Part shown: one piece after another, positions 6,961-15,321 of the stretch
Layout: each line of letters starts with the position of its first letter
Numbering within the stretch: the stretch's first letter is position 1
Source: Candidatus Atribacteria bacterium
GTDB taxonomy: Bacteria > Atribacterota > Phoenicimicrobiia > Phoenicimicrobiales > Stramentimicrobiaceae
Assembly: GCA_016934875.1 (NCBI GenBank)
Contig: JAFGSC010000344.1
Coordinates: 1-22,031, forward strand
DNA: 22,031 bases
Reading direction: 5' to 3'
The notes under the pieces: generated by a model
The model's database searches: none
Told to the model about the DNA's origin: nothing
Seen by the model: the letters and a program-made list of their open reading frames with translations, nothing else
Translations under genes and position numbers: made by a program

Positions 6961-7464
6961 TCAATCTTTATAGTTTTTATTAACTTTTGCTGAATAAAAT
7001 AAACCATAAATAAACCATATAATCATAAGGAAAGAACCCAAAGGAATAAAAGAATATATTATAAACATTGGAATATCTAACATAATTGATGTCTGTGTCA
7101 GGGCATCATTAGCAAATTGTATACCTCCCACCAACAACACAAATAAAACACATAAAATTACTAAAGAATTTATGATTTTTATTATTATTGCAAGTGGTTT
7201 CGGAGCTTTTTCTATTAAATAATTTAACCTAACATGCATATTTTTTCGCACTGCCGTTGCGCCTCCTACCATTCCCATTAATACAAACAAAAAACCAGTA
7301 AGTTCAAGTTCCCACATAATACCGCTCTTAAATACAAATCGAGCAATAACCTCGCTAGTAATAAGTATAAATATAATAGTAATGGATGAAACTATAATTA
7401 TTTCTTCGATCACACATAAACCATTCTTCATGTTACTTAAAGTTTTTTTAAAAAACTCATTCAT
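6961..7464 (-). CDS. dctQ: TRAP transporter small membrane subunit (DctQ)
   Basis: About 167 residues with four predicted membrane helices: roughly SSITIIFILITSEVIARFVF, the LTGFLFVLMGMVGGATAVR segment, SLVILCVLFVLLVGGI and IYSFIPLGSFLMIIWFIYG. The motif ATAVRKNMHVRL is the family's conserved polar loop. It stabilises DctM and the docking of DctP. A TTG at 7476 could extend it by four residues, but the ATG at 7464 has GGGAG at a better distance and is preferred. It is separated from dctP by a strong hairpin, which fits lower expression than the binding protein. Confidence 0.9.
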   Translation of the reverse strand: MNEFFKKTLSNMKNGLCVIEEIIIVSSITIIFILITSEVIARFVFKSGIMWELELTGFLFVLMGMVGGATAVRKNMHVRLNYLIEKAPKPLAIIIKIINSLVILCVLFVLLVGGIQFANDALTQTSIMLDIPMFIIYSFIPLGSFLMIIWFIYGLFYSAKVNKNYKD

Positions 7465-7484
7465 AATATCTCCCAAAAGATTTT

Positions 7485-7514
7485 AGAACCAGGGGCACTA
7501 AAGCCCCTGGTTCT
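7485..7514. terminator. Intercistronic hairpin between dctP and dctQ
   Basis: AGAACCAGGGGC and GCCCCTGGTTCT form a perfect 12-bp stem with a 6-base loop. On the minus strand it is followed by AAAATCTTTT, not a clean U-run, so it is more likely a partial terminator or an mRNA 3'-end protector than a full stop. It lies just after the dctP stop codon and before the dctQ ribosome binding site. The likely effect is excess periplasmic binding protein over membrane subunits. Confidence 0.75.
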
Positions 7515-7530
7515 CTTGATTGTTAAGCGG

Positions 7531-8565
7531 CTATTTTACTTTATTCATTAAATTATACAATTCTTTCGTTTTCTGATCCGCATCAGATAAAAAATCATCA
7601 TATATTGGTTTAACTGCTTCTTTGAAAGCTTCTTTATCCGCTTCGCTTAGTTTATTTATTTTAATTCCACTGTCTTCCATTTTCTTGAGAGACTCCTCAT
7701 CATACAATATCCAATTTTTTCTGCTAAATTCTTCGGTTTCCTTTCCTGCCTGCATCAATACCTTCTGTAAATCTTCTGGTAAGCTGTTGAAAAACTTGAG
7801 GCTCATTAACTGGGGACCCGGCATTCTAAAGTGTTCTGTCAGTGAAAAATATTTGGTTACTTCGTGCAGGTTATTACTGAAAAGAATTGATGGACTGTTT
7901 TCTGCCCCATCAATTGTACCTTGCTGGAGAGCAACATAGACATCCGTCCACGCCAAAGGAACCGGAATAGCTCCCATTAGCTTTACTACTTTTGCTAAAA
8001 ACGGATCTGCCATAACGCGAACCTTTATTCCATTCAGATCTTTTGGTCTATAAATAGGTCGCTTGGAATTTAAGACACTTCTACTACCAACCGTAGTCCA
8101 GGCAAGTACCTTAAATCCGATAGATTCGGCATCTTCATTAAACATTTTACTAACATCTTTGTCACGAAGAACGCGGAACATATGATCATCATCTACAAAA
8201 TTATAAGGCAAACTAAAAATGGACCACATTTTACTCCAACTTGAAAGGTCCGTCGCTGCAGCGTCGCACATTTCAATAGTCCCGGATCTCAGACTTTCCT
8301 CCACCGCTACTTTATCACCCAATTGACCACTGGGATAAAGTTGAACGCTAAGTCTTCCTCCAGAAAGTTCTTCAATCCTTTCCTTTAAATACACTGCAGA
8401 GTCTTGTTGAGCTCCAACCGGTGCAAATACATATGCATACTTTATTACATATTCTTCCGCCAATCCATTGCCGCCTATTCCTAAAAATAACATGGACATT
8501 AATAGAAAAATAATCATTAACTTCGATCGAGACATCACCTTTGTTATCTTTTTACTGCTTAACAT
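7531..8565 (-). CDS. dctP: TRAP transporter substrate-binding protein (DctP)
   Basis: 344 residues. An N-terminal signal peptide (basic MLSSKKITKVMSRSK, hydrophobic LMIIFLLMSMLFLGIGG, likely cleavage after GLA) exports it. The mature protein starts EEYVIKYAYVFAPVGAQQDS, as in DctP proteins. NGIKVRVMADP contains the conserved arginine (R in VRVM) that usually grips the substrate carboxylate, followed by GAIPVPLAWTDVYVALQQGT and DGAENSP, the family signature. The ligand is therefore probably a carboxylate. AAGGAGG precedes the ATG, and this is the first gene of the TRAP operon. A cre/LacI-like site lies about 145 bases upstream (8709-8722). Confidence 0.93.
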   Translation of the reverse strand: MLSSKKITKVMSRSKLMIIFLLMSMLFLGIGGNGLAEEYVIKYAYVFAPVGAQQDSAVYLKERIEELSGGRLSVQLYPSGQLGDKVAVEESLRSGTIEMCDAAATDLSSWSKMWSIFSLPYNFVDDDHMFRVLRDKDVSKMFNEDAESIGFKVLAWTTVGSRSVLNSKRPIYRPKDLNGIKVRVMADPFLAKVVKLMGAIPVPLAWTDVYVALQQGTIDGAENSPSILFSNNLHEVTKYFSLTEHFRMPGPQLMSLKFFNSLPEDLQKVLMQAGKETEEFSRKNWILYDEESLKKMEDSGIKINKLSEADKEAFKEAVKPIYDDFLSDADQKTKELYNLMNKVK

Positions 8566-8708
8566 TTAAAAATCCTCCTTAGTTATTATTTTATTGTTCC
8601 TCAAACATCTATTTTTTAGAATAGTTTCTTTTTTCATCAGGTCTACCATGTTTTTTTAATGAATTCAATACATAACCTCACCTCCCCAATCAAACAAACT
8701 TTATTGGT

Positions 8709-8722
8709 AGAAATCGATCACC
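8709..8722. promoter_or_regulatory. Candidate LacI/CcpA-type operator upstream of the TRAP operon
   Basis: AGAAATCGATCACC fits the cre consensus TGWAANCGNTNWCA at 12 of 14 positions and has the central CG. It lies between the end of the oxidoreductase remnant and dctP, about 145 bases before the dctP start. I could not place a convincing promoter near it, so its role is uncertain. Confidence 0.3.
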
Positions 8723-8747
8723 CCCCTATTCCGTATTCCTATTTATA

Positions 8748-8863
8748 TTACCTGCCTTCAAAATAAACTCCTTGTTCGATTAATGCCTGCCTTAATTTAG
8801 AAATTTTTACTTCTCTAGGAACAATTCTTTCTTCGCTGCCAAGAGCTGCTGCAACTCCGGCTA
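8748..8863 (-). pseudogene. FAD-dependent oxidoreductase, C-terminal fragment
   Basis: In the frame next to the dehydrogenase fragment, the minus strand reads VAGVAAALGSEERIVPREVK, ISKLRQALIEQGVYFEGR and a stop (8748-8750). AGVAAAL, then PREV, KLRQAL and QGVY is the usual C-terminal end of large FAD-dependent oxidoreductases found in carbohydrate clusters (FAD_oxidored-type). The rest of that gene is missing: its 5' end is joined directly, out of frame, to the start of a zinc alcohol dehydrogenase at about 8863. Confidence 0.65.
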
Positions 8864-9027
8864 CCTAAATAATATGTATCTCTATTTTTACCCTGATAAA
8901 TTGCAATATCACTACCACATATTCCACAATATTTTATTTTAACAATAACTTCATTATCATGGCATCTAAGATTATCTATATCTTCAATTGATAAATTTAA
9001 AGGAGCTTTAACTATTAATCTTCTCAT
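8864..9027 (-). pseudogene. Zinc alcohol dehydrogenase, N-terminal fragment
   Basis: About 55 codons from an ATG at 9027 encode the start of a GroES-like medium-chain dehydrogenase: MRRLIVKAPLNLSIEDID and CGICGSDIAIYQG with the catalytic-zinc cysteine, up to DTYYLG where GHE should follow. There the sequence switches to the tail of an unrelated FAD oxidoreductase, read out of frame as SRSCSSSWQRRKNCS. The NAD domain is gone. It begins 10 bases after the stop of the Gfo/Idh gene at 9038 and was once in its operon. It parallels the intact dehydrogenase at 13782-14822. Confidence 0.8.
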
Positions 9028-9037
9028 TTTATTTAAA

Positions 9038-10096
9038 TCAGTTTAATTTAACTTCCTCCTTTCGGTTTGAAGACCTATAAATTGATTCGATTATTTTTAA
9101 TGATTTTATACCTTCTCTACCATCAACTTCTGGCTTTTTATTAAAATAAATACTTTCAATAAAATCTTCAATTTGTTTCTGGTGATTTAAACTCTCTTGC
9201 AATTTCGGAATAGCACCATTAAACATTTTTTTATAATTAATTATTTTATAATTTTTTTCTTCTTCATTATTAGGGAGAATCGTTAATTTAATTTTGCCTC
9301 TATGCTCTTCTAGTATGGCAATACCTTTAGAACCATATAAGCATAATTGCGCAGGTAATTCTGGATAAGTTGATACTGTCGATTCAATTATCCCTAAAAT
9401 ACCACTTTTAAATCTCAAAACTGCAACAGCTGTATCCTCAACTTCAATATTATGAGTTTTTACATCCGTATATGCATAAACACTTTCCGGTTGGCCGATA
9501 CACCATTGTAATAAATCTATAAAATGTATTGCTTGTGTCATTAATACACCACCACCAGCTTCAGATTTAAAAGCACGCCAAGGTGCATTGTTATAATATT
9601 CCTGGGTTCGGTGCCAGTTTACTAATACATTTGCAACTACAATTTTACCTAATTTGCCTCTTTGAATGTAACTTTTTAGTTTTAATGCCCTATTAGAAAA
9701 TCGATTTTGAAAAATAACCCCTAATTTCACATTATTTTTCTTGCAAGAATTAATAATATTTTCTGCTGATTTTGCAGTATTTGCAAGAGGTTTTTCTATT
9801 AGAACATGCTTCCCAAACTTGGCTGCATTTATTCCTATTTCTTCGTGTGTCCAATGCGGTGTACATATAATAACAACATCAATTTTTTTATTTTTAAGTA
9901 AATCTAAATAATTCTTATAATATTGTTTAATTTTATATTTTCTAGCAAAATTCATTGCGGTCTTTAGATTTATATCTTGTATCGCAATAAGTCTAGCATT
10001 ATGAATATTTTTAAGTGCCTGATAATGAATATGTGCTATTTGACCCGTTCCAATAATACCAAAATTGAATATTTTTCTAATAATCAAAACTCTCAC
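9038..10096 (-). CDS. Gfo/Idh/MocA-family NAD(P)-dependent dehydrogenase
   Basis: 352 residues. An N-terminal Rossmann domain with FGIIGTGQIAHIHYQAL (about 12-28), the catalytic/cofactor motif EKPLA (101-105), and the C-terminal alpha/beta domain with AGGGVLMTQAIHFIDLLQW. Such enzymes oxidise or reduce a hydroxyl of a sugar, inositol or sugar acid using NAD(P). The start given is GTG at 10096, 4 bases after the upstream pseudogene stop. The first ten residues (MRVLIIRKIF) are longer than usual, the ribosome binding site is poor, and no ATG lies nearby, so the true start is uncertain. The gene is AT-rich. It is flanked by an inactivated paralogue upstream and a truncated alcohol dehydrogenase downstream, so it may be functionally orphaned. 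Confidence 0.88.
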   Translation of the reverse strand: MRVLIIRKIFNFGIIGTGQIAHIHYQALKNIHNARLIAIQDINLKTAMNFARKYKIKQYYKNYLDLLKNKKIDVVIICTPHWTHEEIGINAAKFGKHVLIEKPLANTAKSAENIINSCKKNNVKLGVIFQNRFSNRALKLKSYIQRGKLGKIVVANVLVNWHRTQEYYNNAPWRAFKSEAGGGVLMTQAIHFIDLLQWCIGQPESVYAYTDVKTHNIEVEDTAVAVLRFKSGILGIIESTVSTYPELPAQLCLYGSKGIAILEEHRGKIKLTILPNNEEEKNYKIINYKKMFNGAIPKLQESLNHQKQIEDFIESIYFNKKPEVDGREGIKSLKIIESIYRSSNRKEEVKLN

Positions 10097-10100
10097 TCAT

Positions 10101-11093
10101 TTATATTAAATCAATTACTTTTCGTTTTCGTCTAGATTTATATATAGCATCAATTACTTTCATTGCTTTATACATATCTCTCAAAGATGCTTTTGGTTTT
10201 TCTTCTTTTATTGTCGCATTAAGAACCTCTCTTATAAAAATAGGATAATATTTATCGGTATTTGTAATAATATTATTTTCTTTTATTAACTTATCCTCAA
10301 TCCAAGTTATTTTCTCATCTTGAACTGTTAAATAGTTATTATTAAATATAATGCTGTAATAAATATCTCTTTGTTTTTTTGTTACATTAGGATAAGCATA
10401 TCCAGTTTCGATAATACATGTTATTCCATCATTTGTTCTCAGAATGACAGAAGAGAAATCCTCGATATCCTCATGATGAATAAGATTGCTCAGAGCTGTA
10501 TAGACAGTCTTTATTTCTTCTTTAACAAGACAGAAAATAAAGTCAATAAAATGAACTGTTAAATTGATAGTACATCCTCCTCCTGCTTGAGATAAATTTA
10601 ACATCCAGCCACAATTGGATCTAATATAGCGTGAAGGAGGTCCAGCAATGAATCTAAAGTAAAGACTATTTATATCACCTAAATAACCTAATTTCTTTAA
10701 TATAGTAATTTTTCTTAAAATGGGACTATATCTGAATATAAAAGGAATAGCAACAAAAGCGTTGTACTTATCTTGTAATATTAATAATTCTTCTAAATCT
10801 TAGAAGTGCCTACTGGTTTTTCAATAGCAAAGGGAATCCCTGACATCATCAGAAATTTTGCAATTTTAGGCATCTTATAATGCCTTCCAAAAGAAAATGT
10901 AAGATTAGGTTTTTCTTTATTAATCAAATTAACATAATCCCTATAACGATTACAATTTAAATATGAGGCGTATTTTTTAGCAATTTCTTCATTACTATCA
11001 GAAATTCCAACGATTTTATGGATCGATCCCTTTAATTGCTTTTATATATAAAGGTGCATGCCAATAAGAAGCTTCTATTATTCCTATTTTCAT
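10101..11093 (-). pseudogene. Gfo/Idh/MocA dehydrogenase with two frameshifts
   Basis: Read through three frames, the region gives a full-length (about 330 codons) relative of the protein at 15765-16754. It starts MKIGIIEASYWHAPLYIKAI (ATG 11093), shifts frame near 11022 to IVGISDSNEEIAKKYAS through GIPFAIEKPVGTSK, and shifts again near 10800. It then continues through DLEELLILQ, FRFIAGPPSRYI and QAGGGC, with the intact tail HFIDFIFCL to KVIDLI. The matched landmarks (WHxPLYIK, IPFxIEKPxG, FRFxAGPPxRY, QAGGGC, ETGYAxP) show clear paralogy. The ATG at 10604 inside the C-terminal part is only an internal methionine. A base-calling error cannot be excluded for either shift, but two in one gene favour decay. 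Confidence 0.85.
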
Positions 11094-11186
11094 TAATTGC
11101 CTTACCTTTCCTTAATATTCTCATTTATAAGAATCTATTAATGTCCTATAAAATAGCTAAATATCTTTTAACTTAAACCACCACTT

Positions 11187-12080
11187 TCATATAAGATTTG
11201 ACAAGCACTTTCTGATGTACCGGCATCCCTTTGTCATACCTATTGACGCTTCGGGTAGATCTATGGTCTGCCATCTTCTTTCATACTCTAAAGAAAGCCA
11301 TCCGTCATAGCCGGTACCTTTAAGCTCCTTTAGTATTTGGGGCCAGTTCAGTATCCCTTCTCCCGGTATCCTCGAACGGACGGTCCTGTCCTCCTCATTT
11401 ATGTGGGATACTTCCGAATAGATCAAGGGGGTAGCACCGTTTCTATATACAAGATCCTTTACATGTATATGATATATTTTCCCCTTTTGCAATTCTATCG
11501 CCTCTTCATACTCCTCCGCAGGGAAAAAGGCTATATTTGCCTGATCGTAAAGTATGCCGACATTTGGGTTGTCAATAAGGTTTACAATTTCCGCCGTACG
11601 TCTGGCGGTGGTGGTCATTGTTCCGAAATGGTTTTCCAAACATAGCTTTACGTTATACCGGGCGGCATAATCACCGCACTCCCTCATTGATCTAACCAGT
11701 TGGTGAAGCTTTTGATTGCCGTCATCCTCTTCTCCCGTCACGAACCTTCCGCCGTAAACCCTTATGCTGGGTGCATTCAGTATTTTGGCCATACGTATAA
11801 CCCTTTTAAGCTGTTCGCATTCCTTTTGCCTTATTTCCTCGACTACATTGTTAAAAAGGTTCAGATAGGGAGTAAGGCATGCTATCTCCAAACCGGCGTC
11901 GTCAGCCAGTTTCTTTATATTTTCGAACTCTTTTTCACTGGCATCCAAAGCTATGGCCGATTTATAGCCGTCTGTCTGTACTATGATCTCGATACCGTCC
12001 AACCCTATGTTCGCAAACAATTTAATAGCTTCGGGCAGGGTATATTCGGGAGTTCCCATTGTATGTCCTGCTAATTTCAC
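11187..12080 (-). CDS. Sugar phosphate isomerase/epimerase (TIM barrel)
   Basis: About 297 residues, intact. A xylose-isomerase-like barrel with its metal ligands in order: Glu in LCLENHFG (about 149), Asp in ILYDQANI (179), His in YHIHVKD (206) and Glu in LSLEYERRW (265). Two starts are possible: TTG at 12095 or GTG at 12080. The GTG gives MKLAGHTMGTPEYTL and overlaps the TGA of the upstream dehydrogenase as GTGA, the arrangement of coupled genes, and is preferred. The pair resembles IolG/IolE- or IolI-like partners: the dehydrogenase makes a keto-sugar and the isomerase rearranges it. The two genes share a raised GC content compared with their neighbours, suggesting they arrived together. 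Confidence 0.88.
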   Translation of the reverse strand: MKLAGHTMGTPEYTLPEAIKLFANIGLDGIEIIVQTDGYKSAIALDASEKEFENIKKLADDAGLEIACLTPYLNLFNNVVEEIRQKECEQLKRVIRMAKILNAPSIRVYGGRFVTGEEDDGNQKLHQLVRSMRECGDYAARYNVKLCLENHFGTMTTTARRTAEIVNLIDNPNVGILYDQANIAFFPAEEYEEAIELQKGKIYHIHVKDLVYRNGATPLIYSEVSHINEEDRTVRSRIPGEGILNWPQILKELKGTGYDGWLSLEYERRWQTIDLPEASIGMTKGCRYIRKCLSNLI

Positions 12081-13045
12081 TTTTGGCCACTCCAATCATT
12101 TGATAAATCTGGTAGTCCTGCTACCCTTAAAATACGGTCCATCAGCTCATGGGTCTTAAATGCATCCTCGGCGCATGTAAGAGGTTTTTCTCGCGTTTCC
12201 ACACAATGTATGAAATGCTCAATGCAAGGTTTAAATCCGAGAGTATCTATAACATTAGCCCAACCCTTGTAAAGCGGGGTCATATTCTGTCCCTCCTCAT
12301 GGTCGGGATATATTACCCGGTAACTTACCGGACATTCCATTATTACGGTCTTATTCCCTCCATACATCTCAATGCGCTCAAACCATTGCCCCGATGAGCG
12401 GCTGGCTCCCAAAAGTCCTACCGAGCCGCTTTCAAAACTTAAAAGTGCGGTACACAGATCCTCATAAAACGGGTCCTTGTATCTGGCCTGAGCTTCCACC
12501 TTGGTGCATTCACCTAAGATATACCGCAGCATGTCGACCATATGTATGGCATTTTCCAGCGTCCCTCGGTATTCTTTAAATTCCCTGTTCTTCTGGGCCA
12601 GCACATATTCGGGTTTTTCTCCGTTAAAGGCGGCAATCCCCCTTTGATTGACCGGCGAAAAGCGGCGGTTGAAGGCAACCATGACCAACTGGCCTGATTT
12701 GGCCGAAATATCGGCTAAATATGCACACTCCTTCAATGTTGTCGCAAGAGGCTTCTCAACAAGGACATCCAGTTTGGCATCCAAAAGAGGAACGAGGTAT
12801 TCCTTGCGCACGTTTTTTGGCGTCAGAATAAAGGCGCAGTCAAGGTCCTGCTTTAAAAACTCATCCAAGTTGTGAACGGCCCTGCCTCCTCCGTACTGCC
12901 TGATGGTAGATTGAGCGTTTTCGAAATGGCCGCTTAAAACCGCAGATATTTCAACGTTTTTCATTGATGCCAACGAAGGGAAATACGCCACATGAGCAAT
13001 TGCTCCCGTGCCGATCACTCCGGCTTTGATTTTTTTATTAACCAT
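12077..13045 (-). CDS. Gfo/Idh/MocA-family NAD(P)-dependent dehydrogenase
   Basis: 322 residues. Rossmann motif AGVIGTGAIAHVAYFP (8-23), EKPLATT (97-103) with the conserved Lys-Pro, and FNRRFSPVNQRG in the substrate domain; HMVDMLRYILG carries the usual histidine region. GGGGGAAGATT precedes the ATG as a good ribosome binding site. It is coupled to the downstream isomerase by a GTGA stop/start overlap. It is only distantly similar to the other Gfo/Idh proteins of the window, so it is not a recent duplicate. Probable role: oxidation of a sugar or sugar acid to a keto intermediate. Confidence 0.9.
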   Translation of the reverse strand: MVNKKIKAGVIGTGAIAHVAYFPSLASMKNVEISAVLSGHFENAQSTIRQYGGGRAVHNLDEFLKQDLDCAFILTPKNVRKEYLVPLLDAKLDVLVEKPLATTLKECAYLADISAKSGQLVMVAFNRRFSPVNQRGIAAFNGEKPEYVLAQKNREFKEYRGTLENAIHMVDMLRYILGECTKVEAQARYKDPFYEDLCTALLSFESGSVGLLGASRSSGQWFERIEMYGGNKTVIMECPVSYRVIYPDHEEGQNMTPLYKGWANVIDTLGFKPCIEHFIHCVETREKPLTCAEDAFKTHELMDRILRVAGLPDLSNDWSGQK

Positions 13046-13084
13046 AATCTTCCCCCAATTTTAACTGCTCTGTCATAAACTTTA

Positions 13085-13625
13085 TTAAGCATGTTTCGAG
13101 TATTCCTTGACTTTTACCACATACTGGTATCCTGCTTCTTCAATAACTTCTGCGATCTCTTCGCTTTCATAACCGCTGTCCATTCTAAAAAACGATGTTG
13201 TCCACTTCATCTCTCAAGTTTGCAATGATTTCTTTTCTCATTTCGGCAGCACCATTAGAGATGTATGTATTTCAAGAACGCATAAAGCCTCTAAGATAAG
13301 CCTTTAATTTATCACGAAATACCATCAGAATGCGGTAATGGTTATTCCTCTTGTAAACCAGGATTGTATCCTTTAACGGTTCCTTACTGATTTTCTTCAA
13401 CATTAACTGCTCAGCTATCTAAGTCGATCACTATTTTTCTGAGCTTTTTCTTCTTGAGCAACTTTTTAAAAGTTCTAAAGTTTATGTCTCTTGTCATCTG
13501 CGTTGTCTTAAAACTGAAATTGTAGAGAAATCTTGAGATATTCTTTGTTCCTCTGTATAATTAAGGAGTAGCAAAACTCCCGCATTTGATGTAAGGTTTT
13601 TTGGCTGTGAATTAAATTTTGTCAA
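13085..13625 (-). pseudogene. IS1380-like DDE transposase remnant
   Basis: The minus strand carries scattered transposase pieces in changing frames. TKFNSQPKNLTSNAGVLLLL (from 13625) is an N terminus. TRDINFRTFKKLLKKKKLRK then IVIDLDS contains the first catalytic Asp region. ISNGAAEMRKEIIANLRDEV and MDSGYESEEIAEVIEEAGYQ then YVVKVKEY form the second Asp region (FRxDSGY). Two stops end it at 13082-13087. The order fits IS1380-type transposases, but only about 180 of roughly 430 residues remain, with several stops and shifts, and no terminal inverted repeats are recognisable. The family call is from motifs only. Confidence 0.6.
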
Positions 13626-13638
13626 TTATGTCATGCCA

Positions 13639-13779
13639 TTAAGTGCAACTTTTCTTTAGGTTTTTAATAGGCTCAACACCACTAATTATACCAATTTGAG
13701 GGCACTTTGGGTTAATCCTGTTTTCTAAAGACTCACGTAGATTCTCGGTAATACGTTTTAAAAACTTAAATAAATCTAT
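13639..13779 (-). other. Short coding-like frame downstream of the alcohol dehydrogenase
   Basis: A frame overlapping the dehydrogenase stop reads YVKIDLFKFLKRITENLRES then LENRINPKCPQIGIISGVEP and ends at a TAA (13639-13641). There is no start codon with a ribosome binding site and no recognised family. It may be the front of another lost catabolic gene cut off by the transposase debris. Confidence 0.2.
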
Positions 13780-13781
13780 TT

Positions 13782-14822
13782 TTACATATTTTTAAATGAA
13801 ATTACAGATTTTATGCTTATACCTTTTATGGCATCATCAAATGCTTTAAATGAATCTTTAAAGTCGTAAATTCTAATTATTTTTTGAAGCTTTTCCTGTA
13901 TTTTTTGAAGCTCACCAATAGTAACAGATGTATCATCAGATTTTTGATCAGGATAAGGTCCTTTAGCACCTACTATGGTTAATTCTTTTCTCATAATAGG
14001 AAGTATATCAAGATTGTTCGCTTTTCCATGATATACACTTAATACTGAAATAAGACCTCCGACTCTTGCTGCTAAAAAGGCATCACCAATAGCTGCCGGA
14101 AAACCTGTAGCTTCAATTACTACATCAACTCCCCTTGTTCCTGTATAATTTTTTAATTGCTCCAACCAATCAAGGTCATTTCTGTTTATAACATCTATTA
14201 ATCCGGATTTTTTAACTGTTTCCAATCTACTTTTATTTTTATCCATCCCAATAATTTTACCTGCTCCAAAGTTTTCAAGCAATTGAGATGCAATGATTCC
14301 CATAGAACCAAGCCCAATAACAAGAACTGACTGACCAGGCTGAATTTTTGATCTTTTTACTACACGCAAAGCACAGTTTGTAGGCTCCACTAATGTTCCC
14401 ATAATATCATCAATAGACGTAGGTAATATACTTAAATACTTATATGAATCGGAATGCAATACAATAGTCTCACTCGCAAAACCTCCAGGAAAAAGTACTT
14501 CATTAAGACTTTTGCAACAGTTCGGAGATCCATTACGACAATTCCAACACTGTCCACAGGTTTTCACTAATTCACTTGTAACACGCATTCCAAGCTCCAA
14601 TCCGGTAACTCCATCACCTATTTCTGTAACAATGCCTGTAAATTCATGTCCAAAATAATGTTCATTCTTAAGATCCCTTTTACCCTGTAATAGTGAAAGA
14701 TCGCTTCCACATACACCACAGGCATTTACCTTAACTTTTACCATATTGGGTTTGACTTTGACTTCTTCACAATATTCCTGAATCTCAAGTTTTCCAATAT
14801 CAAGTATTGCTAATCTTTTCAC
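13782..14822 (-). CDS. Zinc-dependent alcohol/polyol dehydrogenase (MDR family)
   Basis: 346 residues, full length. The GroES-like domain has the catalytic-zinc site CGVCGSD (C35, C38 region) and GHE (59-60), with Glu146 in LVEP. The structural zinc lobe is CGQCWNCRNGSPNCC (C89, C92, C95, C103). The NAD-binding Rossmann motif VLVIGLGSMG ends near 175, followed by IGMDKNKSR, whose Asp favours NAD over NADP. The closest type is sorbitol/threonine/galactitol dehydrogenase-like. The start is GTG with AAGGAAG about 10 bases upstream. It follows a ruined isomerase by 26 bases and is the last intact gene of the dehydrogenase-isomerase-dehydrogenase module 13782-16754. Substrate unknown. Confidence 0.9.
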   Translation of the reverse strand: MKRLAILDIGKLEIQEYCEEVKVKPNMVKVKVNACGVCGSDLSLLQGKRDLKNEHYFGHEFTGIVTEIGDGVTGLELGMRVTSELVKTCGQCWNCRNGSPNCCKSLNEVLFPGGFASETIVLHSDSYKYLSILPTSIDDIMGTLVEPTNCALRVVKRSKIQPGQSVLVIGLGSMGIIASQLLENFGAGKIIGMDKNKSRLETVKKSGLIDVINRNDLDWLEQLKNYTGTRGVDVVIEATGFPAAIGDAFLAARVGGLISVLSVYHGKANNLDILPIMRKELTIVGAKGPYPDQKSDDTSVTIGELQKIQEKLQKIIRIYDFKDSFKAFDDAIKGISIKSVISFKNM

Positions 14823-14848
14823 TTAAACCATACTTCCTTTTCATATGC

Positions 14849-15321
14849 TCAAAGAACCTCTTTCCTCATTAGCGTAATTATTCTTTGCAAGGTTTTATAA
14901 GCACTTTTTATTTTTGGACAGCAGTATGTTTCAATAGAAATGTATACATTATATCCATCTTTTATAAGAACATTCATTTGACCTTCCAGTCAATCTCCCC
15001 TTTCACTACATATTCCATTGAACCTTCTGAATGAGTAATCGCATCTTTAAAGTGAACATGCCCTACATTTCCCTTAACTGTGTTACGTCCAAGCGGATAT
15101 GGATTTTCATGTGCAAAATATGCATTTCCGAGATCCCGGTTTACTTTTAAATCATTGCTTCCTACTCTTCTTATAATATCAATGGTATTTTAAGCAGAAT
15201 CATCCCAACATATATGTTTATTTTCAATGAGAAGATTAATTCCTTCTTTTTCTGTCATATCGGCAGCTTTTTTAAGGTATTGAAGAACTTCCTCCAGAAC
15301 CTTATCTGCTGGTTTTTCTGG
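14849..15321 (-). pseudogene. Sugar phosphate isomerase/epimerase, broken and headless
   Basis: Only the C-terminal two thirds remain. From the junction with the IS3 remnant the minus strand reads ADKVLEEVLQYLKKAADMTE and EGINLLIENKHICWDDSA (Glu ligand), then an in-frame TAA (15190), then NTIDIIRRVGSNDLKVNRDL, NAYFAHENPYPLG and GHVHFKDAITH (His ligand), and GEIDWK. A frameshift near 14985 leads into MNVLIKDGYNVYISIETYCC (last Glu ligand) and KSAYKTLQRI, ending at TGA 14849-14851. The order is that of a xylose-isomerase-like barrel, so a nonsense codon and a frameshift add to the loss of the N terminus. Confidence 0.85.

Noticed and set aside
8600..8690. A short open frame (TTG start, about 19 codons) in the dctP leader
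   Set aside because: It has a purine-rich upstream stretch, but the length and sequence give no support, and no attenuation structure is seen.
11700..12875. Plus-strand open frames across the isomerase and dehydrogenase genes
   Set aside because: They are antisense to two well-supported genes and encode no recognisable motif.
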